NCBI RefSeq assembly: GCF_003053745.1
Contig: NZ_QAYE01000014.1
Span: forward strand, 1 to 44,501
Length of the DNA stretch: 44,501 nucleotides
Direction of reading: 5' to 3'
From: Sphingomonas faeni
GTDB taxonomy: Bacteria; Pseudomonadota; Alphaproteobacteria; Sphingomonadales; Sphingomonadaceae
The notes beneath the pieces are model-generated. The model made no database searches, had not been told where the DNA came from, and saw only the letters and a program-made list of their open reading frames with translations. Of the stretch, positions 33,471 through 40,999 are shown piece after piece (position 1 is the stretch's first letter; every line of letters starts with the position of its first letter). The position numbers were made by a program, and so were the translations under genes.

Positions 33471-34730
33471 ATGAAAACCGTCAGACCGTTCCGCTCGCGA
33501 GCTCGCGTCATCGCCCTGTCACTCTTACTGGGACTGTTTGCGGGTCCTGTCCGGGCGGACGACGCACAGTCGCCCCCCTTCGACGCCACGGCGGCCTGGG
33601 CATCGTTCGAGAAGCTTTTGCATGAGCAGTACGGCTATTTCGATCGCGCCGGGATCGATGGCGATGCCATCCTTTCGGCCTTTGCCGCGCGCGCCAAGGC
33701 TGCGCGCTCAGACAAAGAATTCGTCGATACGCTCCAGCTTGTGTCCTACAATTTTGCAGACCCGCACTTCGTCGTGGGACCGTTCGACGCGGAGGATTGG
33801 ACGACCATCCCTACGTCGTCCGACCTGTTCGGTACCTACGACGGAAGGACCTTCCGCATCGGGGAGACGAGGTTTGGCGGTGACGCGTTGGTCAAAGGTA
33901 TTCGGCCAGGCATGACGGTGCTAAAGATTGACGGAAAGGCACCTCGCGCCGCGGTCGAGGGCGTGACGGGACGTCCGTTCGCGACACTCAGCCCAGAGCA
34001 GATTGGCTTTGCGTTAAACGTAGCCCTCGCCGGGCGCCACCGGCACCCCCGCAAGCTGGAACTGGCGACCGGGCGTCAGCGACTCGCTGTCGAGTTGGCT
34101 GCATCGTCGGAACAGTCGAAGCGCATCCAGGCGGGGCCGCTCGTCAGCGTCGAGCGCCAGGGGACACTCGGCATCATCCGCATCAACAATTCGCTCGGCA
34201 ATCAAGAGACGATCGGTCAATTCGCTCAGGCTGTGGCTAAGCTCGCCGACACCACCACGCTGCTGATCGACCTTCGTGATACGCCCAGCGGCGGGAACAC
34301 CAGCGTTGCGCGTGGGATCATGGGTCATTTCGTCGACCATGACCGACCGTACCAGATGCACGTCATTCAGTATGAGTCTCGCGTGCTAGGGCCGACGCGC
34401 AAGTTCGTGGAGTACGTCGCTCCCTATGGCGCCCGCTATGCCGGCAAGGTCTATGTCGCGGGTGGGCGTTGGACCGGAAGCATGGGCGAGGGGCTGATGA
34501 TCGGGTTCGACGCGATCGGCGCCACGACGGTAGGCAGTGAGCTTGCGCATCTCTTGGGCGGCCTGAGCAACGAGACGATCGACGGTTCGGCCGCCAGGAT
34601 CGACATTGGTACGGAGGAGTTGTTCACTGTCACCGGACTACCGCGCGCTGATTACAGGCCCAATATCTATGTCGCGAGTGCCGAGCGGAACGCGAAAATC
34701 GATCCTGTCCTTACCGCGATCGGTCGATAA
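33471..34730 (+). CDS. S41-family (C-terminal-processing-like) peptidase (419 aa)
   Basis: The start MKTVRPFRSRARVIALSLLL gives a signal peptide cleaved near VRAD. A PDZ-like segment (LVKGIRPGMTVLKIDGKA) lies at residues 140-157. The S41 catalytic domain shows LIDLRDTPSGGNTSVARG and the Ser337 in GGRWTGSMGEG. Members of this family are periplasmic serine peptidases; the Lys partner is not certain here. It lies just downstream of the M1-like peptidase gene, probably in one operon. Confidence 0.85.
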   Translation: MKTVRPFRSRARVIALSLLLGLFAGPVRADDAQSPPFDATAAWASFEKLLHEQYGYFDRAGIDGDAILSAFAARAKAARSDKEFVDTLQLVSYNFADPHFVVGPFDAEDWTTIPTSSDLFGTYDGRTFRIGETRFGGDALVKGIRPGMTVLKIDGKAPRAAVEGVTGRPFATLSPEQIGFALNVALAGRHRHPRKLELATGRQRLAVELAASSEQSKRIQAGPLVSVERQGTLGIIRINNSLGNQETIGQFAQAVAKLADTTTLLIDLRDTPSGGNTSVARGIMGHFVDHDRPYQMHVIQYESRVLGPTRKFVEYVAPYGARYAGKVYVAGGRWTGSMGEGLMIGFDAIGATTVGSELAHLLGGLSNETIDGSAARIDIGTEELFTVTGLPRADYRPNIYVASAERNAKIDPVLTAIGR

Positions 34731-34784
34731 CCGCCGTTCACCATCGCCCTTTCCCTATAAACAGCGGCGAGCGAGACGGCGCGG

Positions 34785-34850
34785 GCGTTCCCGATTTTGA
34801 TCGATAATCGAGACGGGGACGTTTTCGGAATCGATCGAGTTCCGGGAACA
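34785..34850. repeat. Dispersed palindromic repeat, copy 5 (self-inverted)
   Basis: CGTTCCCGATTTTGATCGAT and, in inverse, ATCGATCGAGTTCCGGGAAC make a long imperfect palindrome. It is related to the core with GATCGATTCCGAGAA. It lies after the S41 peptidase stop codon. Confidence 0.6.
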
Positions 34851-34886
34851 GCAAGTAGCTCTTATAATCCAGCGCGGGTAACACGA

Positions 34887-35369
34887 TCAGGACCGTGTGC
34901 CAGCTAGCCGCTTTCGGGCGCTGGCCCGCGCCCCCTTTGGGGGGTGAAGGGTGCCAGCTACGCCTAAGCCATAGCGCGGCATGTTCACAAACACGGACTC
35001 CGAGTGACCGGCGGGAACGACGTAGGTTTCGTGCCAGATGCCTACGTCGCCGCTGGTGCCGATCCTTTCGTTGAAGCGCCGCCACGCGCCCAAATGCGTG
35101 CCGCCAGCTTGGTGCGCATAAATGTGAAGATGCTCGGCGGTCTGCCAGTGCTGGAGGACGCCAATGTTGCGGAAGCCAAATACTGGCCGGACGGAAAGGA
35201 GGCCAATCGCGGGATCGGCTGCCTGCTCACGAAGCATCGGCGGCATTTCCGCCAGAACCGGGAGCCAGCGCCATACCTTCCACCAACGGTTGATCCGCAT
35301 TCCAATAGCGAACACGACGATCTCGCCAGGAACCTCTGCACACATCCGCTCGGTCAGAACCTCGTCCAT
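34887..35369 (-). CDS. DUF4188 (monooxygenase-like) protein (160 aa)
   Basis: The start at MDEVLTERMCAEVPGEIVVF has AAGGGGAAACGG upstream; the longer frame extends into the IS remnant. The pattern INRWWKVWRWLPVLAEMPPM, GAWRRFNERIGTSGDVGIWH and SVFVNMPRYGLG is that of DUF4188, which has a ferredoxin-like monooxygenase fold. Members are small soluble proteins of unknown reaction. The C-terminal tail (KGARASARKRLAGTRS) is basic. The 5' flank is fused to a truncated IS5-family element. Confidence 0.88.
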   Translation of the reverse strand: MDEVLTERMCAEVPGEIVVFAIGMRINRWWKVWRWLPVLAEMPPMLREQAADPAIGLLSVRPVFGFRNIGVLQHWQTAEHLHIYAHQAGGTHLGAWRRFNERIGTSGDVGIWHETYVVPAGHSESVFVNMPRYGLGVAGTLHPPKGARASARKRLAGTRS

Positions 35370-35464
35370 GATCCGTTTCCCCTTTTGGTCGATGATCGGA
35401 TCCGCTGCCGTGCGCGTACCGCTTGAATTGCGACGGCGTTTCCACCTTGATCTTATCGGGTGCC

Positions 35465-36044
35465 TTAGCCGCGGTCGCCGAGCAGCCACTGTGCCTTGGG
35501 CAGATCGTCCAGCAACGCGGCCGCACCGATGTAGTCACTGACCTGTCCAGCGGTCATGAAGAAGCTGAGCGGACGGCCGTTTGCGTCGGTCACGGCGTGG
35601 AGCTTCGTGTTCATACCGCCTTTGGTGCGACCGATCAGGCGCCCGAGATCCCCTTTTTAACCCGCAGGCTCGATGCCGTGCGGTGCGCCTTCAGATACGT
35701 CGCGTCGATCATGACGGTCTTTGGGTCGGCATCAGCGGCAGCCAAGCCCTCCATCATGCGGAGGAACACACCCATCTCACCCCACCGTTTCCAGCGATTG
35801 TAGAGCGTCTTGTGGGGGCCGTAGTCGCTGGGCGCATCACGCCAGCGCAGCCCATTGCGGTTCACGAAAACGATGCCGCTCAATACCCGCCGGTCGTCAA
35901 CTCGCGGCTTGCCATGGCTCTTAGGGAAATATGGCCGCAGGCGCGCCATCTGCTCCTCCGTCAGCCAGTACAGGTCGCTCATCCTCAGTCTCCTCACGGA
36001 GCCTGAATCAGATCGCGCCTGTTACATCAATGGGTCCTGACCCT
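35465..36044 (-). mobile_element. Truncated IS5-family insertion sequence
   Basis: From its upstream end (CTAGGGTCAGGACCCATT, on the minus strand at about 36044) it holds orfA (complete) and the first part of orfB. In the minus strand orfB reads GRTKGGMNTKLHAVTDANGR then PLSFFMTAGQVSDYIGAAAL and LLGDRG-stop, so it lacks the last third with the catalytic Glu. The DUF4188 gene begins about 95 bases beyond the truncation. It is inactive. Confidence 0.85.
35635..35997 (-). CDS. IS5-family transposase OrfA (120 aa)
   Basis: MSDLYWLTEEQMARLRPYFP and DDRRVLSGIVFVNRNGLRWR, DAPSDYGPHKTLYNRWKRWG are the DUF4096-type N-terminal part of IS5-family transposases. The end VKKGISGA lies at an A5G4 run (AAAAAGGGG), the slippery site where translation shifts into orfB. 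The initiating ATG is likely the second one (MSDLYW). Confidence 0.9.
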   Translation of the reverse strand: MRRLRMSDLYWLTEEQMARLRPYFPKSHGKPRVDDRRVLSGIVFVNRNGLRWRDAPSDYGPHKTLYNRWKRWGEMGVFLRMMEGLAAADADPKTVMIDATYLKAHRTASSLRVKKGISGA

Positions 36045-36274
36045 AGGGGATATTGTACATTCCTGCCTCTCCGTCCTTCAGAGCGTATCGTAGCGCAGGA
36101 TATGCGATCAAGGCTTTCCGGACTTCGAACGACGTTAGCCGTCCAACAGGATGGGCCAAGGGGTATTGCCGGAGTACATCGTAAGATACGAAGTCTATAA
36201 GCCTCGTATTTCCGCGGGGCAGGGTGCTTGCGACGTTGGCGTACCTGCTACGCGGGGTCTGGGCGAAGGGTGGA

Positions 36275-36517
36275 ATGATGATTGTTTGCCTGTATTTTGA
36301 AGATACCCAGGTCGCAAAGTACGACGTCGAGGCGGTTCCGCCTGTCGGCGCCCTTATCGAGTTCCGTATGAGAAAAGCGCGCGGGAAATTCCAAGAGGGG
36401 TGGCTGGTCCGGGGGAAAGTTTCGTCAGACAATCCGCCGGAATATGATTTCGAGACGCTCGCGCCAAAACTACTCGTCAACGTCACGGTCTGTGACGTCC
36501 AGGCGTGTTTGGAATAG
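36275..36517 (+). CDS. Hypothetical protein (80 aa)
   Basis: GAAGGGTGG precedes the ATG; the longer frame from 36224 has no ribosome binding site. The product is strand-rich (IVCLYFEDTQVAKYDVEAVP, then VGALIEFRMRKARGKFQEGW) with one Cys near the C-terminus (DVQACLE). Function unknown. The neighbouring 230 bases upstream hold only an ambiguous minus-strand frame. Confidence 0.55.
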   Translation: MMIVCLYFEDTQVAKYDVEAVPPVGALIEFRMRKARGKFQEGWLVRGKVSSDNPPEYDFETLAPKLLVNVTVCDVQACLE

Positions 36518-36706
36518 GAGACGGCGGAGGGTATATCTGCCGTGTCGCTATGAGCTACATCAGGCGACTGATGACGGCCTCTATAGCGTCGCAAGGGGTC
36601 CCTTTTGCAACGACAGGAACGCCCAAACCCGGACCTAGCTGGGCTGGTTTGCTGATCCCGATAGCGGACATTGCCGGGGCGTCGGCGTTGGGCCAGATTG
36701 CTACAC

Positions 36707-36961
36707 ATGACCGACGCTCGCACCTTCCTGATCGACTGTCTCGAGCGCGTTATCGATGGGAGCGACGTCACGAACAGCGAGCTTGATGCGGCTATTGCCA
36801 ATCCCGCCGTGTTGCGCGGTGCTGAGCGGAAAGCGTGGCATGGCTTAAGCTATTGGGCCGACGACGATGACATTCGTGAGAAAGACCCGAATTACGCTCC
36901 TTCGCGTAGGCAGCAGCTAGTCGGTTTGCTAGCCGACTTGAGGCGCGATGATAGACACTAG
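36707..36961 (+). CDS. Small hypothetical protein (84 aa)
   Basis: The start MTDARTFLIDCLERVIDGSD is preceded by a weak ribosome binding site. The sequence is helical, acidic and rich in Trp/Asp in the middle (AWHGLSYWADDDDIREKDPN). From memory it resembles small sphingomonad proteins with a SYWADD motif; their role is unknown. It lies just before another small secreted protein. Confidence 0.6.
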   Translation: MTDARTFLIDCLERVIDGSDVTNSELDAAIANPAVLRGAERKAWHGLSYWADDDDIREKDPNYAPSRRQQLVGLLADLRRDDRH

Positions 36962-37003
36962 CGCCCACTTGTGGACATTCAGTTCTGTCCACAGAGTAGC
37001 TGG

Positions 37004-37279
37004 ATGATCGCTCTTTTCGTATTACTGCTGGCCGCCGAACCTGCTTACCAACCCCATCGCGCCGTGCCGTTCGCAACGGGGCCACTCGCGCAAGTCTCTG
37101 CGATGAGGGCAGCGATCGTCGCATGCCAAGCGCCCGCAAAGGTTAGTAAATCGAAGGGGGCTGCAATTGTCCTACTGGCGCCTGATCGGTCCGAAGATGC
37201 CTTCAATTGCCTTTCCGCATGGATCGCTAAACATCCGAAAAGTGGCTTCTTCAAACTCGGATTCATTGGTCGTGAGTAG
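37004..37279 (+). CDS. Small secreted protein (91 aa)
   Basis: Starting at MIALFVLLLAAEPAYQPHRA, it has a signal peptide and a mature part of about 75 residues with two Cys (IVACQAPA and FNCLSAW). A frame from 36971 is longer but less likely. Family not recognised. Confidence 0.5.
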   Translation: MIALFVLLLAAEPAYQPHRAVPFATGPLAQVSAMRAAIVACQAPAKVSKSKGAAIVLLAPDRSEDAFNCLSAWIAKHPKSGFFKLGFIGRE

Positions 37280-37337
37280 TAGCGATAGTGCGCGACCGGC
37301 ATGTCCGTTTTCCTTCCCAACCCGGTCGTTCGGCGAA

Positions 37338-37649
37338 TCAGTCTACCCGAACTCGGACGAACCCTTGGTTCACGAAAAGGTGCTTGACCTCTTCCTGGTC
37401 CAGCTTTGTTCGAGGCTCGCCGGAAATTGTGACGTTGATGGTCGGAAACAACCGAAGCCAGCGCTTCCGCCCCTCAACCTCACGTATCAAATTGCCCAGA
37501 AACAAAGCGGCAGCCTCTGGATCAGCGATCATACGGTGTTGAGATGAGAACGGTCGGGGAGCTGCGCGGGCGACGGTCTGACCTGTGGCAATGTTGGTAA
37601 GCCGAACGTGATCTGGTGAGATCGTTGCATTGTAATGGACGGTGAACAT
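37338..37649 (-). CDS. Hypothetical protein (103 aa)
   Basis: MFTVHYNATISPDHVRLTNI, then EAAALFLGNLIREVEGRKRW, RTKLDQEEVKHLFVNQGFVR. It is a mixed alpha-beta soluble protein with no signal peptide. A GGAGG-like stretch (GCGGAGGCTCG) lies just before the ATG. I do not recognise the family. Confidence 0.6.
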   Translation of the reverse strand: MFTVHYNATISPDHVRLTNIATGQTVARAAPRPFSSQHRMIADPEAAALFLGNLIREVEGRKRWLRLFPTINVTISGEPRTKLDQEEVKHLFVNQGFVRVRVD

Positions 37650-37719
37650 CGAGCCTCCGCGCAAGCTACGATACTTGGTATGGTGTCCGCTTTTTACCGA
37701 CCTCCCCCAAAAGCCGCCA

Positions 37720-37773
37720 GTCCGCTTTCCTCTCCATTCCGGCCATTCCGCTAACGCCCAAAAGCGGACATTA
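37720..37773. repeat. Dispersed palindromic repeat, copy 6
   Basis: GTCCGCTTT (37720-37728) and AAAAGCGGAC (about 37760-37769) form the outer stem of a hairpin, with CCATTCCGGCCATTCC between them. It lies in the gap between two minus-strand genes. Confidence 0.7.
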
Positions 37774-38430
37774 TTGCTTCGAGGCCTGAAGCGCTCGATC
37801 TAGTTCTAACGCCAGCAGGCGAGCATCAGGATCGTTGAGGTCGAAACGTAGAGCGTCCCTCTGCCGGCGCATTTCGTCCCGGCGCGACGACTTGGGCTTC
37901 GCCGCGATGGCCGCGTACATCCGGACCGCCTTCACCCAAAGGGCGGTCGCAGTCGGCACATCCTCAAGTGCCCGAGAGAACGGAGGTGCAGACGGCACAA
38001 AGCTCATTCCGTCCTTCTTTAAGAAGGCCACCACAATCATATTTCTGCGAAAAACAGTTCTATTACAAGACCCGGAAAATGCGTCTGGGTTTGCATCGAC
38101 TAGGTTACGTGGGTCACTTGCGGTTGCGCGAAGCCCCGCACCGGGCAGTTCTAACGCCGCTACATTGAAGATCACGCGCTGCCCCGAGTAGCGACCCTTC
38201 AAAGTCGCAAAAGGAACGAGACGAGCACGCCGTCCTTTCATGCGCGCAAAAGGCTCGAAGGGTGAGGGACCGCCGTCAACGACTCGTGCGAGCACAACCG
38301 CGTCTGCCTGCTCCACCAGCTGTAACGTCGTGGGAACCCGATATGAAGGGCGCACACTGCATGCTTCCGCACCGGAGCAAATCGTTGTCAACGTCAGGAG
38401 CAGAGCCCACACCAGTGTTGCCGCTCGCAT
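37771..38430 (-). CDS. Secreted hypothetical protein (219 aa)
   Basis: The signal peptide MRAATLVWALLLTLTTICSG precedes a mature start at AEACSVRPSYR. Cys residues (ACSVRP and SGSCNRT) may form a disulfide. The motif QLVEQADAVVLARVVDG, with a strand-rich middle (RVIFNVAALELPGAGL), is like periplasmic proteins with an OB/NTR-like fold; this is a weak impression. The C-terminal 60 residues are helical and basic. Confidence 0.75.
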   Translation of the reverse strand: MRAATLVWALLLTLTTICSGAEACSVRPSYRVPTTLQLVEQADAVVLARVVDGGPSPFEPFARMKGRRARLVPFATLKGRYSGQRVIFNVAALELPGAGLRATASDPRNLVDANPDAFSGSCNRTVFRRNMIVVAFLKKDGMSFVPSAPPFSRALEDVPTATALWVKAVRMYAAIAAKPKSSRRDEMRRQRDALRFDLNDPDARLLALELDRALQASKQ

Positions 38431-38490
38431 CGTGTTCCTCCGAGCCTAACGTCGGTCGGTAGGATGGTCCAAGGCGGCTGGCATGGCAAC

Positions 38491-38550
38491 GTCTGCTATC
38501 CTGCCCAACTCGGACATTATCAAAATTCGATTCCTTGTGAGAAAGCCGGA
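38491..38550. repeat. Dispersed palindromic repeat, copy 7
   Basis: GTCTGCTATCCTGCCCAACT is followed by CGGACATTATCAAAATTCGA and TTCCTTGTGAGAAAG. The layout is the same as the long copies but more diverged. Confidence 0.6.
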
Positions 38551-38631
38551 CCGTACCAGAACGCCCAACTTAAGCCGCTACGGGCCTTCTTGGCGCTTGC
38601 TCGAAAGCGGTCGCTGGTTCAGTTTCCTCGT

Positions 38632-38919
38632 ATGACGGGTAAATCTAGACGGCTAACGACGTTCGGTGCTTTCGCCGTCGCGATAGCAATGGCGGTGAAC
38701 GGCTGCACTGCTTCCCGAAGCGCATTCACTCCGTCCGACTTCGAAACGGCTAAAGCGGCATGTGGCGCAGCGGATGCTTACATTTCAAAAACCAACCCGA
38801 AGGCCATTGGTTTTCGAGGGTACGCAGCTTCCCATGCAGAACAAGCTAAATGCTTCGTGGGGCGCCTAAAAGAGACGGACGCCAGGGTGATCGGCTTTAT
38901 AAGCGAACCGCCTAGCTAA
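38632..38919 (+). CDS. Putative lipoprotein (95 aa)
   Basis: The start is set at MTGKSRRLTTFGAFAVAIAM because it gives a signal peptide with a lipobox-like VNGC (Cys23). The long frame from 38464 covers a dispersed repeat and is unlikely to be coding. The mature part is helical with two further Cys (KAACGAAD and QAKCFVG). Family not recognised. Confidence 0.6.
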   Translation: MTGKSRRLTTFGAFAVAIAMAVNGCTASRSAFTPSDFETAKAACGAADAYISKTNPKAIGFRGYAASHAEQAKCFVGRLKETDARVIGFISEPPS

Positions 38920-38984
38920 ATAGCAGTGTCGCCCAAAGTCGGACGTAACACGTCGGTATGAGCGTGCCGGTAAGCTGCCGTTCC

Positions 38985-39287
38985 TTAATGCCGGAAGCGT
39001 TGCCGCAACTTCGTCGCGAGCGAGACGACCAGCGCAGCAGGAATGCCGCCAACGACGCAACCGGCCGCAGCCCAAAGCGCGAGCATTACGAGCATAATCG
39101 CGAACAGGCCGAGTTCTTGCCATGCCGCGATCTTCCATGGCTCCATGAACATCACGCCAAAGCCGTAGGATAGGAGAAATGGCGGTCGAAAGTCGGGGTC
39201 ATTCTTTGACAGGACTGCCGCGCCAACGATCTAGCAGGCAGTGATTATCGCAGCGAGCGGAAGCACAATGAGGCCGGAAAAGTCCAT
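38985..39287 (-). pseudogene. Small membrane protein interrupted by a stop codon
   Basis: On the minus strand one frame of 101 codons reads MDFSGLIVLPLAAIITAC, TAG (39231-39233), IVGAAVLSKNDPDFRPPF, then LLSYGFGVMFMEPWKIAAWQ and FAIMLVMLALWAAAGCVVGG, ending LATKLRQRFRH. It has three or four hydrophobic segments and is clearly an inner-membrane protein. The amber codon after codon 18 breaks it. Restart at the internal ATG (MFMEPWK) is possible. Confidence 0.65.
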
Positions 39288-39745
39288 CGGGTAGAGCTAG
39301 CGGGAGCTTTGACTATGATCCAGCCGCAAACCCGCCCGTCCGCTATCCTTCCCAACCCGGACATTCCCGAAATTCGATCCCCGTCGAGATAGCGCCCTCG
39401 TCGCAATCGCAGGTCCTTTTCGGAAAGATCGACGCGGCTATGATAGCACCGCCCAGCTACGCTACCCGCATCCGGTGTTCGCCGTTCGTCGCGTGCTAGC
39501 GCAACGCTACTTCACTGTGCTCGTGTGCATTGGCAAGGCTGTTGCTCAAACTGGTGGTGCCGACCGGGTAACCGCCAGCCCATGACCTGCACGCAGTCGT
39601 CTCGTGCAATGTGTCGCCACCTCAATATCATCCCATCGGTGCCGCAAAACGACTGCATTCGCGCATAATGCCCTAGTTGAGACGGAAAATTTGGCTTGTC
39701 AGACTCTCGCCGAGTTTGAAGGATAATAATGGGGAGGGAAAAACC
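39288..39745. other. Non-coding stretch with a dispersed repeat
   Basis: About 460 bases before the DUF2254 gene. It includes the repeat at 39338-39426; the remainder shows no convincing gene on either strand. The promoter of the DUF2254 gene is expected in the last 100 bases. Confidence 0.4.
39338..39426. repeat. Dispersed palindromic repeat, copy 8 (long form)
   Basis: GTCCGCTATCCTTCCCAACC is followed by CGGACATTCCCGAAATTCGA, then a diverged 3' part ending CCTTTTCGGAAAG. The GTCCG/CGGAC arms are intact. Confidence 0.85.
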
Positions 39746-40999
39746 ATGAAACGATGGGCATGGATCTTCCACCGCATCATCCGGCAGATCTGGTTTCGTG
39801 CAGCTATGATCAGCCTGCTCAGTGTGGCACTGGCGATCCTTGCCGGCATCATTACGCCGTATCTACCCTACACGTTCGACGTGGATATCGGCCAGCGTTC
39901 GGTCGGCACGATTCTTCAGATCATGGCGTCCAGCATGTTAGCGGTGACGACGTTTTCGTTGACGGCGATGGTCAGTGCCTATTCGTCGGCAACGCAGCTC
40001 GCGACACCGCGTGCAACGCAGCTCATGGTCAGCGACCCGACCTCGCAGAACGCGCTGTCGACGTTCCTCGGTGCGTTCGTCTTCTCGATGGTCGGGATCG
40101 TCGGGCTCAACACGAGCGCCTACGGCCATGACGGTCGCATTATCCTGTTCGCCGCTACCGTCGCCATCATCATGCTGGTGGTTGGCACGCTGTTGCGCTG
40201 GATTGGCCATATCACCGCGTTCGGACGCATGGCCGACGTCATCGATCGCGTTGAGGAGGCAGCCACCCGGGCTATGGCGGACTTTGCCGCCGCGCCGTAT
40301 CTGGGCGGACGTGCGGCGATCACCGTACCGCCACATGCCGTGGCGATCACCGGCTCGCATACCGGGTATGTCACCCATGTCGACGTCGATGCGCTGGCTT
40401 CGATCGCCACAACGAATGGTTTGAGCATTCACGTCGAAGTTTTGCCGGGGACGATGGTGCATCCCGCACGTGATCTTGTTCATGTCGAGGGGCAGATCGA
40501 CGATACGGCCCGCGCGGCGCTGATCAAGGCGTTTACAATCGAACGGCACCGCAGCTTCGATCAGGACCCTCGCCTTGGCCTGATCGCGTTGTCCGAAATC
40601 GCCAGTCGCGCGCTGGCACCGGCGACCAATGATCCAGGGACCGGGATCGAGGTGCTCAATGCGCTTTTGAGAGTGTTCCTAACCCTCCGCGCCCAACTTT
40701 CGAACGAGCACGATGACGATGATGGACGACACCGGGTGTATCTTGGCCGGCCCTCGATCGACGACATGCTGACCGATGCCTTCGGACCCATCCTTCGCGA
40801 AGGCGGCAAGGAGGTTGAGGTTTCTCTTCGCCTGACCAACACGTTGTCGGCGATGCAAGCCAACCTGCCGGCGATGAGCGAGCCGATTGAAAGCTGGGCT
40901 GCGCGCCATGCAAAGCGCGTGAGGAAAACGATGGAAGATCCCGAAGACCTTACCGTGTTCGAGCGGACCTATGCGCGATTATGGCCTACGCTCGGCTGA
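39746..40999 (+). CDS. DUF2254 membrane protein (417 aa)
   Basis: The start MKRWAWIFHRIIRQIWFRAA has GGGAGGGAAAA upstream. Four transmembrane segments are visible in the first 160 residues (MISLLSVALAILAGIITPYL, ILQIMASSMLAVTTFSLTAM, FLGAFVFSMVGIVGL, IILFAATVAIIMLVVGTLLR). The C-terminal 260 residues are cytoplasmic, with RLGLIALSEIASRALAPATN and NDPGTGIEVLNAL, typical of DUF2254. The function of the family is unknown. Its 3' end overlaps that of the convergent DUF389 gene by 21 bases. Confidence 0.92.
   Translation: MKRWAWIFHRIIRQIWFRAAMISLLSVALAILAGIITPYLPYTFDVDIGQRSVGTILQIMASSMLAVTTFSLTAMVSAYSSATQLATPRATQLMVSDPTSQNALSTFLGAFVFSMVGIVGLNTSAYGHDGRIILFAATVAIIMLVVGTLLRWIGHITAFGRMADVIDRVEEAATRAMADFAAAPYLGGRAAITVPPHAVAITGSHTGYVTHVDVDALASIATTNGLSIHVEVLPGTMVHPARDLVHVEGQIDDTARAALIKAFTIERHRSFDQDPRLGLIALSEIASRALAPATNDPGTGIEVLNALLRVFLTLRAQLSNEHDDDDGRHRVYLGRPSIDDMLTDAFGPILREGGKEVEVSLRLTNTLSAMQANLPAMSEPIESWAARHAKRVRKTMEDPEDLTVFERTYARLWPTLG

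Noticed and set aside
36043..36224. Minus-strand frame ending VRKALIAYPALRYALKDG
   Set aside because: It looks protein-like but has no start codon with a ribosome binding site and merges with a shadow frame; it may be a remnant cut by the IS5-family element.
38464..38631. Upstream extension of the lipoprotein gene at 38632
   Set aside because: It runs through a dispersed repeat; the downstream ATG gives a proper signal peptide and lipobox.
1663..39426. Integron cassette array, because of small genes with repeats between them
   Set aside because: Genes are in both orientations, the repeats lack attC core sites and no integrase is present in the window.
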